Source: Rhizobium sp. NXC14 (GTDB lineage: Bacteria; Pseudomonadota; Alphaproteobacteria; Rhizobiales; Rhizobiaceae). Taken from it: a DNA stretch of 64,000 nucleotides. The translations under genes were made by a program, and so were the position numbers. Below are positions 46,819 to 55,862 of the stretch, piece after piece. How positions within the stretch are numbered: position 1 is the stretch's first letter; every line of letters starts with the position of its first letter. The notes below the pieces were generated by a model. That model had not been told where the DNA came from. It did no database searches and was given only the letters and a program-made list of their open reading frames with translations. The stretch is from NCBI RefSeq assembly GCF_002117485.1, contig NZ_CP021030.1, positions 127,001-191,000 on the forward strand, read 5' to 3'.

Positions 46819-48162
46819 TCAGTGCGAATTCTTGCCCATCAGCCGATGGCGCAGCGCGTTCGATGCGGCGTCGAACAGGAAGACGACGATCAGGATCAGA
46901 ATGACCATATAGGCGACGTTTTCCCAGTTGGCGTTGGTGCGCATTGCCTCCCAGAGTTTGAGGCCGATGCCGCCTGCGCCGACAGCGCCGATGATCGTGG
47001 CGCCGCGCACGTTCGATTCCCACTGGTAGAGCGTCTGGCTGACGATGACGGGGACGATCTGCGGCATGATGCCGTAACGATGGACGAGCACCGTCTGGGC
47101 GCCGGTCGATTTGATGCCTTCTCGCGGCTTGTTGTCGATGTTCTCGAGCCCCTCGGAATAAAGCTTGCCGAGCGTGCCGGTCTCGGTGAGGAAGATCGCG
47201 CCGCTGCCGGCAAGCGGCCCTGGGCCGAAGGCGCGTGTCAGGAAAAGCGCCCAGATCAGCATGTCGACAGAGCGCAGGAAATCGAAGAAGCGCTTGAGAA
47301 TCTGGTTCATGATGCGGTTCGGCGTGATGTTGCGTGCCGCCAGAAAGGCGAGCGGGAAGGCGGCGAGGGAGCCGAGCAGCGTTCCGAGAAAGGCCATGAC
47401 GATCGTCTGGAAAAGCTTGGTCCAGACGTCGCCGTGCTGCCATTCGCTGTTGTTCCAGATGTCATCGAAAGCGAGCGACAGGTTGGACTGGTCGGGCTTG
47501 ATGCGCGGGCCGGAGACAATGAGGCCAAGGACGTCGCCGACCGGCTTGTCGAAGAATGACGATTGCGTGTCGAAGAGGAAATTTGCCCAGCCGAGGAAAC
47601 GCTTGCGAACTTTCACGCGATCGACGGAAATGCTGACGTCGCCGGCAAAGCCGAGATCAGCGAGCACGTTGTCGTCATAGACCGTCATCCAGCTCGGCAC
47701 CGGGCCGACCACCTCGGGCGCGCCGCTCGAAACGTTGACCGGGACGCTGACGCCGTGCGCGGTCACGATCGTTTCGCTCTTCGAAACGGTGATGCTGCGG
47801 CTGGTGCCGCTGACGGAAACGGTGATGCTGCCATCGGGATTGTTGACCACCCAGTCCGGATGCGGATTGTCGCCGAGCGGCGAGAAGCGGGGATAACGCA
47901 CCTCGATCGAGCCGTCATCCTGGATGCGGAAGTCCGGCTGCACATCATAACTCACCCATTGGCTGAGATAGATGCCAACGCGCTCCCAGTGGGCTTCGGC
48001 AAGAAGCTTGGGCAGGTCAAAGAACCAGACGGCGTAGAGGCCGTAGAGGAGGCTCGCACTGAGGATCATCAGCCCGCCGAAACGCTGGCGGAACGACCGG
48101 TGGAAATATTCTGGATAGCGCGCTTCAATCTCATGCATGCGGTTTGCGTCGATCACCGTCAT
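46819..48162 (-). CDS. phnE: Phosphonate ABC transporter permease PhnE (long form)
   Basis: A 447-residue inner-membrane permease. After TM1 (about residues 30-50) comes a nearly 200-residue mostly polar insert (51-245), unusual for a permease; the ABC permease domain then runs from about 250 to 440 with the coupling-loop region (NIDNKPREGIKSTGAQ). Its partner is the second PhnE, 7 bp upstream; the two would form the heterodimeric pore for PhnC and PhnD. The insert is probably periplasmic, judged by topology only. Confidence 0.93.
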   Translation of the reverse strand: MTVIDANRMHEIEARYPEYFHRSFRQRFGGLMILSASLLYGLYAVWFFDLPKLLAEAHWERVGIYLSQWVSYDVQPDFRIQDDGSIEVRYPRFSPLGDNPHPDWVVNNPDGSITVSVSGTSRSITVSKSETIVTAHGVSVPVNVSSGAPEVVGPVPSWMTVYDDNVLADLGFAGDVSISVDRVKVRKRFLGWANFLFDTQSSFFDKPVGDVLGLIVSGPRIKPDQSNLSLAFDDIWNNSEWQHGDVWTKLFQTIVMAFLGTLLGSLAAFPLAFLAARNITPNRIMNQILKRFFDFLRSVDMLIWALFLTRAFGPGPLAGSGAIFLTETGTLGKLYSEGLENIDNKPREGIKSTGAQTVLVHRYGIMPQIVPVIVSQTLYQWESNVRGATIIGAVGAGGIGLKLWEAMRTNANWENVAYMVILILIVVFLFDAASNALRHRLMGKNSH

Positions 48163-48169
48163 GGCGGCC

Positions 48170-49129
48170 TCAATGTTGCAGAAGGAAGGCGTGTTCGCCG
48201 ACGAGACGGCGGCGCAGCCAGGCGGAGAACTGGTCAGCGGCGATGATCGTCACGAACAACAGGAGTACGAGGGCAACGGTCTTTGCGCCGAAGCCGCGCG
48301 AGATCGAAAGCTTCAGCTCTTCGCCGATGCCGCCGCCGCCGACGGCGCCGATGATGGTCGAGGCGCGCACGTTGATCTCCAGGCGCAGCAGCGCATAGGA
48401 GGTGAAATTCGGCAGCACTTGCGGCAGGACGGCGAAGCGCACCCGCTCCCACCAGTTGGCGCCGACGGCCTTCATCCCCTCATGCGGCTTCATGTCGATG
48501 TTTTCGGCAACCTCGTAGAAGAGTTTGCCGAGCGCGCCGATCGTGTGCAGGGTGATGGCGATGATGGCGGCGACCGGCCCGATCGACAGGATCGCCGAAA
48601 ACAGGCCGGCGATGACGATTTCCGGGAAGGCGCGCAGGAATTCCATCAGCCGCTTGGTGAAGACGCGCAGCGGCCACGAACTCGTCAGGTTGCGCGCCGC
48701 AAAGAAGCTCAAGGGCACGGCAAAGACGAAGGCGATGACAGTCGAGATCAGCGCCACGTTGATCGTGATGATCATCAGCTCGAAATATTCCGGGATGTAG
48801 AAGTCTCCCCAGATATAGACGCGGCCTTTGATGAAGTTGAATTCCTCGCCGCCCTTGTCGTTGACGCTCGCTATGTCGAAGATCGCGCGCCAGACGTCGT
48901 TCCAATCCTTGGGGATGAGCCAGCTCAGGAAGTCGAATAGGTGCGGCAGGCGTTCGAAGAAATGGCCGGCATTGCTCTCATCGGCAAAGCGGACGGAGCT
49001 CACGAAAGCCGCGATAAGGATAACCAGGCCGAGCACGGTGTAGAAGCGGCGCTTGGCGACCATCCGGTCCCAGGCGGTGCCGATCTCCTGCGTGCTCTGC
49101 ATGTGCGGCTGTGTGTCGGCAATGGTCAT
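48170..49129 (-). CDS. phnE: Phosphonate ABC transporter permease PhnE (short form)
   Basis: A 319-residue inner-membrane permease with an ABC permease domain over about 105-310 and the coupling segment NIDMKPHEGMKAVGANWW, parallel to that of the neighbouring PhnE. The C-terminal permease core (VRASTIIGAVGGGGIGEELK) matches its partner. The ATG at 49129 starts MTIADTQPHMQSTQEIG. It lies 64 bp after phnD and 7 bp before the long phnE, all one transcription unit. Confidence 0.95.
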   Translation of the reverse strand: MTIADTQPHMQSTQEIGTAWDRMVAKRRFYTVLGLVILIAAFVSSVRFADESNAGHFFERLPHLFDFLSWLIPKDWNDVWRAIFDIASVNDKGGEEFNFIKGRVYIWGDFYIPEYFELMIITINVALISTVIAFVFAVPLSFFAARNLTSSWPLRVFTKRLMEFLRAFPEIVIAGLFSAILSIGPVAAIIAITLHTIGALGKLFYEVAENIDMKPHEGMKAVGANWWERVRFAVLPQVLPNFTSYALLRLEINVRASTIIGAVGGGGIGEELKLSISRGFGAKTVALVLLLFVTIIAADQFSAWLRRRLVGEHAFLLQH

Positions 49130-49193
49130 GGACGCTCCGCGGATAACAAACAAAGGGCGGCCGTTGTCAGCCGCCCCCGTATTCAAAAGGCGA

Positions 49194-50099
49194 TCAGCCG
49201 CCGATGGCCGCCTTGCGAACTTCGACGACGGCCTTGTAGAAGTCGTGCTTGACGGGAGCGTAGCCCTTGTAGTCGCCGCCTTCGACAGCCGAGAAACACT
49301 TGTGATCCTTTTCCGGCAGGGCCGTGAAGAAGGCTGCGAGCTTCGTCTGCCACTCCTGGCCGAGAGCGTTGCGCACGACCAACGGGCCGTTCGGGATCAG
49401 CGGCGAACGCCAGACTTCAACGAGCTTGTTCGGATCGACGGCGCCCTTGTCGACTTCCTTGCGGAACGTGCCGGAAGTGTAGCCATCCTTGAAGTCGCCG
49501 ATGCCCGACGAGTCGTCGACGGCGACATCGACCTTGCCGTCATAGGCGGCAAGCAGGTTGTTTTCGTGACCGCCGTTGAATTGGGTCGAGGCAAAGAACT
49601 TGTCGTTCGGCATGCCGGTGTCCTTCGGGATCTGAGTCAGCGGCACGAGGTAACCGGAGGTGGAGTCCGGATCGGCGTAGCCGAGCTTCTTGCCCTTGGC
49701 GTCCTTGATGGTCTTGATGCCGGAGGACTTCAGTGCGAGGCCGATCGAGTAATAACCCGTCGAACCGTCTTTCTGCTGCGTCGTCAGGATCGGCGTAACA
49801 GCCTTCGGATCCTTCAGGTAGACGGAGGCGTAACCGGAAGCGCCGAGTTCGGCGAAGTCGAGCGTGCCGCCGAGCAGGCCCTGGATAACGCCGTCATAAT
49901 CGGCGGCCGGGAAGAGCGAGACCTTCTCGAAGCCGAATTCCTGCTTTAGGTGGTCGGCGAGGCAGGCATAGTTGCGCAGGCGGTCAGTTTCATTTTCGCC
50001 GCCAAGGATGCCGATGCGGAATTCCTTGAGGTCTGCGGCATTGGCGGCGCCGGCGAGCGCAAACAGCGCCGTTGCCGCAAAGAGTGCTTTCTTCAACAT
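49194..50099 (-). CDS. phnD: Phosphonate-binding periplasmic protein PhnD
   Basis: A 301-residue ABC substrate-binding protein for phosphonates (such as 2-aminoethylphosphonate). The signal peptide is MLKKALFAATALFALAGAANA. The mature start ADLKEFRIGILGGENETDRL, LLGGTLDFAELGASGYASVY and YADPDSTSGYLVPLTQIP are family features lining the phosphonate pocket. It hands substrate to the PhnE pair. It lies 88 bp downstream of phnC. Confidence 0.96.
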   Translation of the reverse strand: MLKKALFAATALFALAGAANAADLKEFRIGILGGENETDRLRNYACLADHLKQEFGFEKVSLFPAADYDGVIQGLLGGTLDFAELGASGYASVYLKDPKAVTPILTTQQKDGSTGYYSIGLALKSSGIKTIKDAKGKKLGYADPDSTSGYLVPLTQIPKDTGMPNDKFFASTQFNGGHENNLLAAYDGKVDVAVDDSSGIGDFKDGYTSGTFRKEVDKGAVDPNKLVEVWRSPLIPNGPLVVRNALGQEWQTKLAAFFTALPEKDHKCFSAVEGGDYKGYAPVKHDFYKAVVEVRKAAIGG

Positions 50100-50187
50100 G
50101 CGTTCTCTCCTATCGACCGGTGTCTCCGGCCTTCCCGTTACGAAGAAGTGTGCCCTTAACGCGGGCGTTCGATCGCGGCCGCCTCTG

Positions 50188-51036
50188 TCAGAGACCAGCC
50201 AACGCCAGCCGCTGGACGCCGGCGGATTGATTGTTGGCGCCCTCGGGAGCGATATTGATGGAGGTCGAGGTCATCGTTTCGTCGATGCCGGCGCCGTCCT
50301 TGTCCGTGCCGTAGATTTCCTTCACTGCTTCGGCCGTCAGCTCCGAGGGCTTGCCGTCGAAGACGACGCGGCCGCCGGCCATGCCGACGATGCGCTCACA
50401 ATAGTTGCGGGCGGTGTCGAGCGTATGCAGATTGGTGATGACGGTGATGCCCTCACGCTCGTTGATGTCGCGCAGCGCATCCATGACGATCTTGGCGTTC
50501 AGCGGATCGAGCGAGGCGATCGGTTCGTCGGCGAGCACCATCTTCGGGTTCTGCATCAGCGCGCGGGCGATCGCCACGCGCTGCTGCTGGCCGCCGGAAA
50601 GCGTGCCGGCCGGCTGCAGCGCCGTCTGCTCGATGCCGAGGCGTTCGAGTGCCGCGATCGCATGCACGCGCTCCTCGCGGGTGAAGACGTTGAGGAGGCT
50701 CAGAAGCGTCGGGCGGTGATTGAGGCGGCCGAGCATGACATTGGTCAGGACATCGAGGCGCGGCACTAGGTTGAACTGCTGGAAGATCATCGCACAGTCG
50801 CGCTGCCAGTTGCGCAATGCCTGGCCTCGAAACCCGGAGACCTCGACGCCGGCGAAATGAATGGAGCCGGAGCTCGGCTCCTGCAGGCGGTTGATCATGC
50901 GCAGCAGCGTCGACTTGCCGGCGCCGGAGCGGCCGATGATGCCGACCATCTGACCCTGGGGAATGGTGAGGGTCACGGCATCGACGGCGAGCTTTTTTCC
51001 GAAACGACGGGTGACATCCTTCAGCTCGAACATCAT
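50188..51036 (-). CDS. phnC: Phosphonate ABC transporter ATP-binding protein PhnC
   Basis: A 282-residue ATPase that powers phosphonate import. Walker A is [11 protein letters not shown], the signature [15 protein letters not shown], Walker [13 protein letters not shown] and the H-loop [11 protein letters not shown]. The start is the ATG pair at 51036/51033 behind AAGGGACC; a longer frame from 51051 is less likely. It is the first gene of the second phosphonate unit, with a Pho-box-like array about 62 bp upstream. Confidence 0.96.
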   Translation of the reverse strand: MMFELKDVTRRFGKKLAVDAVTLTIPQGQMVGIIGRSGAGKSTLLRMINRLQEPSSGSIHFAGVEVSGFRGQALRNWQRDCAMIFQQFNLVPRLDVLTNVMLGRLNHRPTLLSLLNVFTREERVHAIAALERLGIEQTALQPAGTLSGGQQQRVAIARALMQNPKMVLADEPIASLDPLNAKIVMDALRDINEREGITVITNLHTLDTARNYCERIVGMAGGRVVFDGKPSELTAEAVKEIYGTDKDGAGIDETMTSTSINIAPEGANNQSAGVQRLALAGL

Positions 51037-51098
51037 GCTGGTCCCTTGCACTTCAGGCCTTGGTCAGCACCGCATTAGTCCCGCTTGATGAACCTCAA

Positions 51099-51127
51099 AT
51101 GTCAGATTTGTGTAAGAAGTGTCACAA
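51099..51127 (-). promoter_or_regulatory. Pho-box-like array upstream of phnC
   Basis: On the minus strand three 7-mers lie exactly 11 bp apart: TTGTGAC, CTTACAC and CTGACAT (consensus CTGTCAT). The third is closest to consensus. The position before phnC suggests PhoB control of phnCDEE-DUF1045-phnMN. Confidence 0.6.
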
Positions 51128-51151
51128 ATCTCCGCGCTGCGGAGGCGGTGT

Positions 51152-51769
51152 CTAGCCCTCGTAGCGGGCTAGAAAATCTTCCACGCTTAAGTTGCGGAAA
51201 TCTTGCAAAGCCAGGCGCAACCGGTCGTGTTGCCAATCCCACCAGGAAAGTCTGTCCATGCGTTCGCCGATCTCTTTCGCGAAACGTTCGCGGATGAGCT
51301 TGGCCGGCACACCGCCGACGATCGTGTATGGCGCAACGTCCTTCGATACGACGGCCCCGGCACCGATAACGGCGCCGTTGCCGACTTTGACGCCGGGCAA
51401 GATGGTCGCACCATGGCCGATCCAAACGTCGTGGCCGATCGTCACCCGGTTTGCGCGCCGCCAGGCGAAGAAGTCCGTCTCCATGTCGGCGTCGGGCCAG
51501 TAGTCGGCGGCGCGATAGGTGAAATGATGCAGGGTCGCGCGCCAGGTCGGATGGTTGGTGGCGTTGATGCGCACGGCGGCGGCGATATTGACGAACTTGC
51601 CGATCGTCGCGCACCAGACGGCCCCGTCCTGCATGATGTAGGAATAGTCGCCGAAGGTGGCTTCGCTAATGCGGCAGCGTTCTGAGACCTCGGTGTAGCG
51701 CCCAAAGATAGAGTCGCTGACATCAGCCGTTTCGTGGATATAGGGCTCGGTACCCAACTGGCGGCTCAT
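51152..51769 (-). CDS. Phosphonate-cluster hexapeptide-repeat acyltransferase
   Basis: A 205-residue left-handed beta-helix acetyltransferase related to the chloramphenicol/xenobiotic acetyltransferases. Hexapeptide turns are clear (VTIGHDVWIGHGATILPGVK, VGNGAVIGAGAVVSKDVAPY). Members of a distinct subfamily (TIGR03308 in my memory) occur in C-P lyase operons. It may acylate aminophosphonates, like PhnO of E. coli, although PhnO is a GNAT protein; this is inference. Its start overlaps the phnL stop (ATGA), so it is the last gene of the first phosphonate unit. Confidence 0.92.
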   Translation of the reverse strand: MSRQLGTEPYIHETADVSDSIFGRYTEVSERCRISEATFGDYSYIMQDGAVWCATIGKFVNIAAAVRINATNHPTWRATLHHFTYRAADYWPDADMETDFFAWRRANRVTIGHDVWIGHGATILPGVKVGNGAVIGAGAVVSKDVAPYTIVGGVPAKLIRERFAKEIGERMDRLSWWDWQHDRLRLALQDFRNLSVEDFLARYEG

Positions 51770-52473
51770 GCGGCGATCTTCCGAGGAGAGAACTGCTGGA
51801 CGTCGAGGATGCGGTCGGCGACGGCCTCGCGCACTTCCTCGTCGTGGAAGATGCCGAGAAGGGCGACGCCCGCCTTCTTCTTCTCCGCGATCATGCCGAC
51901 GACAACGGCGCGATTTTTCGCATCGAGCGAGGCTGTGGGTTCATCGAGGAGCAGGATCGTATGCTCGGTGATGAAGCCTCGGGCGATGTTGACGCGCTGC
52001 TGCTCGCCACCGGAGAAGGTGGCGGGCGGCAGCTGCCACAGCGCTTCCGGCAAGTTGAGCCTGGCGAGCAGGGCGCCTGCCTTTTCCCGTGCAACGACGA
52101 CATCTTCGCCGCGCGCCACGAGCGGCTCGGCCACCACGTCGATTGTCGCCACGCGCGGCACAGTGCGCAGGAATTGGCTGACATAGCCGAGCGTATTGCG
52201 GCGAACGGTGAGCACGGTGCGTGGATCGGCGGAGGCGAGATCGACGATCCGCCCGTGGTGGCGAATGAGGATCTGACCGGTGTCGACGGCATAATTGCCG
52301 TAGATCATCTTGAGCAGCGAGCTCTTGCCGATGCCCGAGGGGCCGCCGAGCACGACGCATTCACCCGCAGATACCGAGAAGGCGACATCCGAGACGACAG
52401 GCAGCCTGATGCCGTCGCGCAGGTGCATGGTGAAGCTCTTCGAGACTTCGGAGACGACGAGGGGCGTTGGCAT
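51766..52473 (-). CDS. phnL: C-P lyase system ATP-binding protein PhnL
   Basis: A 235-residue ABC-type ATPase of the C-P lyase machinery (not a transporter). Walker A is GPSGIGKSSLLKM, the signature FSGGEQQRVNIARGF and Walker B ILLLDEPTASLDAKN. PhnL is thought to help assemble or regenerate the PhnGHIJ complex with PhnK. It lies 24 bp after phnK and overlaps the acyltransferase gene by four bases. Confidence 0.95.
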   Translation of the reverse strand: MPTPLVVSEVSKSFTMHLRDGIRLPVVSDVAFSVSAGECVVLGGPSGIGKSSLLKMIYGNYAVDTGQILIRHHGRIVDLASADPRTVLTVRRNTLGYVSQFLRTVPRVATIDVVAEPLVARGEDVVVAREKAGALLARLNLPEALWQLPPATFSGGEQQRVNIARGFITEHTILLLDEPTASLDAKNRAVVVGMIAEKKKAGVALLGIFHDEEVREAVADRILDVQQFSPRKIAA

Positions 52474-52497
52474 GATTTGGGTTTCCTGGTTTCTAGC

Positions 52498-53274
52498 TCA
52501 GACCTGCAGGATCGAGGAGACGAGCAACTGCGTGTAAGGCTCTCTGGGATCGTCGAGCACGCGGTCGGTAAGACCCTGTTCGATGACGTAGCCGTCCTTC
52601 ATCACCATCATGCGGTGCGAGAGCAGGCGAGCGACGGCGAGATCGTGGGTGACGACGATGGCCGAGAGGCCGAGATCGTTGACGAGGCCGCGCACGAGAT
52701 CGAGCAGGCGCGCCTGCACCGATACGTCGAGGCCGCCTGTGGGTTCATCCATGAAGACCAGGCGCGGACCGGTGACGAGATTGCGGGCGATCTGCAGGCG
52801 CTGGCGCATGCCGCCGGAAAAGGCGCGCGGCTGGTCGTCGATGCGGTCAGCGTCGATCTCGACGCGTTCGAGCCAGTCGATGGCGGTAGAGCGGATCTTG
52901 CCGTAGTGCCGGTCGCCGATCGCCATCAGCCGTTCACCGACATTGGCACCCGCCGATACGGTCATGCGCAATCCATCGGCCGGGTTCTGGTGCACGAAAC
53001 CCCAGTCCGTGCGCATCAGGAATCGGCGCTCCGCCTCGTTCATGCGGTAGAGGTCGCGGTAGTTGCCATCGCGCATGTGGTATTCGACGCTGCCGGTCGT
53101 CGGCATCAACCGGGTGGAGATGCAGTTGAGCAGCGTCGTCTTGCCGGAGCCGGATTCGCCGACGATGGCCAGCACTTCGCCGGGCCAGAGCTCGAGGGAG
53201 ACGTTCCGGCAGCCGATGCGTTTGCCGTAGAACTTCGAGAGGTCGTTGACCTTGAGAAGCGGTATATCGGTCAT
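52498..53274 (-). CDS. phnK: C-P lyase subunit PhnK
   Basis: A 258-residue ABC-type ATPase that docks on the PhnGHIJ core. Walker A is GESGSGKTTLLNC, the signature FSGGMRQRLQIARNL and Walker B LVFMDEPTGGLDVS. The start is the ATG at 53274 (MTDIPLLKVNDLSKFYG), which overlaps the phnJ stop by four bases; a longer frame upstream is rejected. It belongs to the phnG-phnL operon. Confidence 0.96.
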   Translation of the reverse strand: MTDIPLLKVNDLSKFYGKRIGCRNVSLELWPGEVLAIVGESGSGKTTLLNCISTRLMPTTGSVEYHMRDGNYRDLYRMNEAERRFLMRTDWGFVHQNPADGLRMTVSAGANVGERLMAIGDRHYGKIRSTAIDWLERVEIDADRIDDQPRAFSGGMRQRLQIARNLVTGPRLVFMDEPTGGLDVSVQARLLDLVRGLVNDLGLSAIVVTHDLAVARLLSHRMMVMKDGYVIEQGLTDRVLDDPREPYTQLLVSSILQV

Positions 53275-54146
53275 TCTGCAGCCTCCCGGGCCAGCATTTC
53301 GCCGGCATGCCCCTGGGCTCGGCGGTCTTCGCAATGGTCGGTATCGGAGCAGACGAACATGCGCCCGCCCTTATCGTCGAGGATGACCTCGTCGAGGTAG
53401 ACATCCTCTGCGCCGCAGAGCGCGCAGGGCCTGTCGAAGCGCTGGATCTCGAAGGGATGGTCTTCGAAATCCAGGCTGACGACATCGGTATAGGGCGGCA
53501 CCGCATAGATTCGCTTTTCGCGGCCGGCGCCGAAAAGCTGCAGCGCTTCCGACTTGTGCATCTTCGGATTATCGAATTTCGGCGTCGGCGAGGGATCCAT
53601 CACGTAGCGGCCATGCACCTTGACCGGATAGGCATAGGTCGTGGCGATGCGGCCGTTGCGGGCGATATCCTCATAGAGCTTCACATGCATGAGGCCGTAT
53701 TCCTCGAGCGCATGCATCTTGCGCGTCTCGGTCTCGCGCGGCTCAAGGAAGCGCAGCGGCTCGGGGATCGGCACCTGATAGACGAGCACCTGGCCGGGCC
53801 CGAGCTTCTCTTCCGGGATGCGGTGGCGCGTCTGGATGATCGTCGCATCGCTGGTGCGCGTCGTCACCGCGACATTGGCGACCTTCTGGAAAAAGGCGCG
53901 GATGGAGACAGCGTTGGTCGTGTCATCGGCGCCCTGGTCGATGACTTTCAGAACGTCATCCGGCCCGATGATCGAAGCGGTCACCTGCACGCCGCCGGTG
54001 CCCCACCCGTAAGGCATCGGCATTTCTCTGCTGGCAAAGGGTACCTGGTAGCCGGGAATGGCGATGGCTTTCAGGATGGCGCGGCGGATCATCCGCTTGG
54101 TCTGTTCGTCGAGATAGGCGAAGTTGTAGCTGGCGAGATCGCTCAT
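53271..54146 (-). CDS. phnJ: Alpha-D-ribose 1-methylphosphonate 5-phosphate C-P lyase (PhnJ)
   Basis: The radical-SAM enzyme that actually cleaves the carbon-phosphorus bond, 291 residues. All four key cysteines are present with exact spacing: C241, C244 and C266 (iron-sulfur cluster) and C272 (catalytic thiyl cysteine), numbered as I remember them for E. coli. The GWGTGGVQVTASIIGPDDVL segment and YGLMHVKLYEDIA are family markers. It is the diagnostic gene of the pathway. Coupled to phnI (ATGA) and phnK (ATGA). Confidence 0.98.
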   Translation of the reverse strand: MSDLASYNFAYLDEQTKRMIRRAILKAIAIPGYQVPFASREMPMPYGWGTGGVQVTASIIGPDDVLKVIDQGADDTTNAVSIRAFFQKVANVAVTTRTSDATIIQTRHRIPEEKLGPGQVLVYQVPIPEPLRFLEPRETETRKMHALEEYGLMHVKLYEDIARNGRIATTYAYPVKVHGRYVMDPSPTPKFDNPKMHKSEALQLFGAGREKRIYAVPPYTDVVSLDFEDHPFEIQRFDRPCALCGAEDVYLDEVILDDKGGRMFVCSDTDHCEDRRAQGHAGEMLAREAAE

Positions 54147-55249
54147 TCGGCGGCTTCCTTCATCTCTTCGCCGCCGTTGCGGGCGGCTTCAAATTCGCGA
54201 CGCATGCGGCGGACGAGATCGAGTTCGGCCTGGAAATCCACATAATGCGGAAGCTTCAGATGCTCGACGAAACCCGTTGCCTGAACGTTGTCGGAGTGTG
54301 AAATGACGAATTCCTCGTCCTGTGCCGGCGCGGTGATATCCTCGCCGAGCTCTTCGGCGCGAAGGGCCCGATCGACCAGCGACATTGCCATCGCCTTGCG
54401 TTCGCTCTGGCCAAAGACCAGACCGTAGCCGCGGGTGAATTGCGGCGGCGCCTTCGCCGAGCCCTTAAACTGGTTGACCATCTGGCATTCGGTGATCTGG
54501 ATCGTGCCGAGCGAGACCGCGAAACCGAGCTCAGGCACGTCGAATTCCACCTCGACTTCGCCGATGCGGATCTCCCCGGTGAAAGGATGGTTGCGGCCGT
54601 AGCCGCGCTGGGTTGAATAACCGAGCGCCAGCAGGAAGCCCTCGTCGCCGCGGGCAAGCGCCTGTAGGCGCAGATCGCGGGTCATCGGGAATTCCATCGG
54701 CTCGCGGGTCAGGTCGCCGATCTCGTTGTCCTCGGGCATGTCGCCGTCGGCCTCGATCAGGCCCTCCTCGCCGAGGATTTCGGAGACGCGCATGACGCGG
54801 CCGGTCTCGGCCGGACGCTGGGCCGGCGCCTCGACCGCTTCGTCCTCAAGCAGGGAGGGATCGAGCAGCCGGTGGGTATAGTCGAAGGTGGGGCCGAGCA
54901 GCTGGCCGCCCGGCAGATCCTTGTAGGTCGCCGAGATACGGCGTTCGATCGCCATGCCAGCCGTGTCGAGCGGTCTGGAATAACCGAAGCGCGGCAGCGT
55001 CGTGCGGTAAGCGCGCAGCAGGAAGATCGCCTCGATCATGTCGCCGCGCGATTGACGGACGGCCAGCGCTGCGAGAGTCCGGTCGAAAAGCGAGGCCTCG
55101 GCCATGACGCGGTCGACGGCGAGGGCGAGTTGTTCGACGATCTGGTCGATGCCGATCGCTGGCAGCGACCGGTCACCGCGGCGACGGTCGGCGAGCAGAC
55201 GGTGGGCATTGGCAATGGCGGCCTCGCCACCCTTGACGGCAACATACAT
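54143..55249 (-). CDS. phnI: C-P lyase subunit PhnI
   Basis: A 368-residue subunit that with PhnG and PhnH displaces adenine from ATP with the phosphonate; alone it has nucleosidase activity. The start MYVAVKGGEAAIANAHRLL and the segment YSTQRGYGRNHPFTGEIRIG are characteristic. The ATG at 55249 is 4 bp after the phnH stop; a longer frame overlaps phnH and is rejected. It is coupled to phnJ. Confidence 0.96.
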   Translation of the reverse strand: MYVAVKGGEAAIANAHRLLADRRRGDRSLPAIGIDQIVEQLALAVDRVMAEASLFDRTLAALAVRQSRGDMIEAIFLLRAYRTTLPRFGYSRPLDTAGMAIERRISATYKDLPGGQLLGPTFDYTHRLLDPSLLEDEAVEAPAQRPAETGRVMRVSEILGEEGLIEADGDMPEDNEIGDLTREPMEFPMTRDLRLQALARGDEGFLLALGYSTQRGYGRNHPFTGEIRIGEVEVEFDVPELGFAVSLGTIQITECQMVNQFKGSAKAPPQFTRGYGLVFGQSERKAMAMSLVDRALRAEELGEDITAPAQDEEFVISHSDNVQATGFVEHLKLPHYVDFQAELDLVRRMRREFEAARNGGEEMKEAAE

Positions 55250-55253
55250 GAGC

Positions 55254-55862
55254 TCAGATCTCCGTTGCTGTGATCTTGGTGGTGCGAGGCAGGCAGACAA
55301 AGCGCTTGCCCGATGTCAGCACGATGTCGATGCCGCGCGGAAAAAGCGCGCGGTTCTCGGTCCAGAGCCGTAGGAATGTCTCCGGCAGGCCGGCCGGCGC
55401 GATCTCGGTCACGTTTTGGATGCCGGGGCCGATCAGCGCCAGCCTGCGTCCGCCTTCGAGGTCGGGAAGCTCGATGACGACAGTCGTCGAGCGGTCGGGA
55501 TATTCCTGCGTGCCTGACGCAAACAGGCCGAAGGAGCAAAGTGCAGTGCCCGCCTCGATGAAGGCAAAGCGCGCATCCGCCTTTTCGGCGGTCAGCGGGG
55601 CGCCGGTGTGGAAGCCGAGCCAGTCCGGCATAGCGGCTTTCGCCAGTCCCGAGGTCAGCCAGACTGGTGTGTCATGGTCGCAAAGAGTGAGCGCGATCGT
55701 GCCGGCGGCAACACCGAGCGGCGCCGGCGGGTCGATCTCGGGCTCAACGGTCTGGACGGTGCCGGGGCGGGCCATGCCGTCCATCAGCATCTTGAAGACG
55801 CTCTGCGCGTGGAAAACCGGATCGGTAAAGCCACCGGTAAAAACTTCTGTCGTCAGACCCAT
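55254..55862 (-). CDS. phnH: C-P lyase subunit PhnH
   Basis: A 202-residue structural subunit of the PhnGHIJ core, unrelated to PhnG and PhnI. Typical segments are GGFTDPVFHAQSVFKMLMDG near the start and ALIGPGIQNVTEIAPAGLPE in the second half. Its start overlaps the phnG stop by one base (TGATG), so translation is coupled. Confidence 0.96.
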   Translation of the reverse strand: MGLTTEVFTGGFTDPVFHAQSVFKMLMDGMARPGTVQTVEPEIDPPAPLGVAAGTIALTLCDHDTPVWLTSGLAKAAMPDWLGFHTGAPLTAEKADARFAFIEAGTALCSFGLFASGTQEYPDRSTTVVIELPDLEGGRRLALIGPGIQNVTEIAPAGLPETFLRLWTENRALFPRGIDIVLTSGKRFVCLPRTTKITATEI

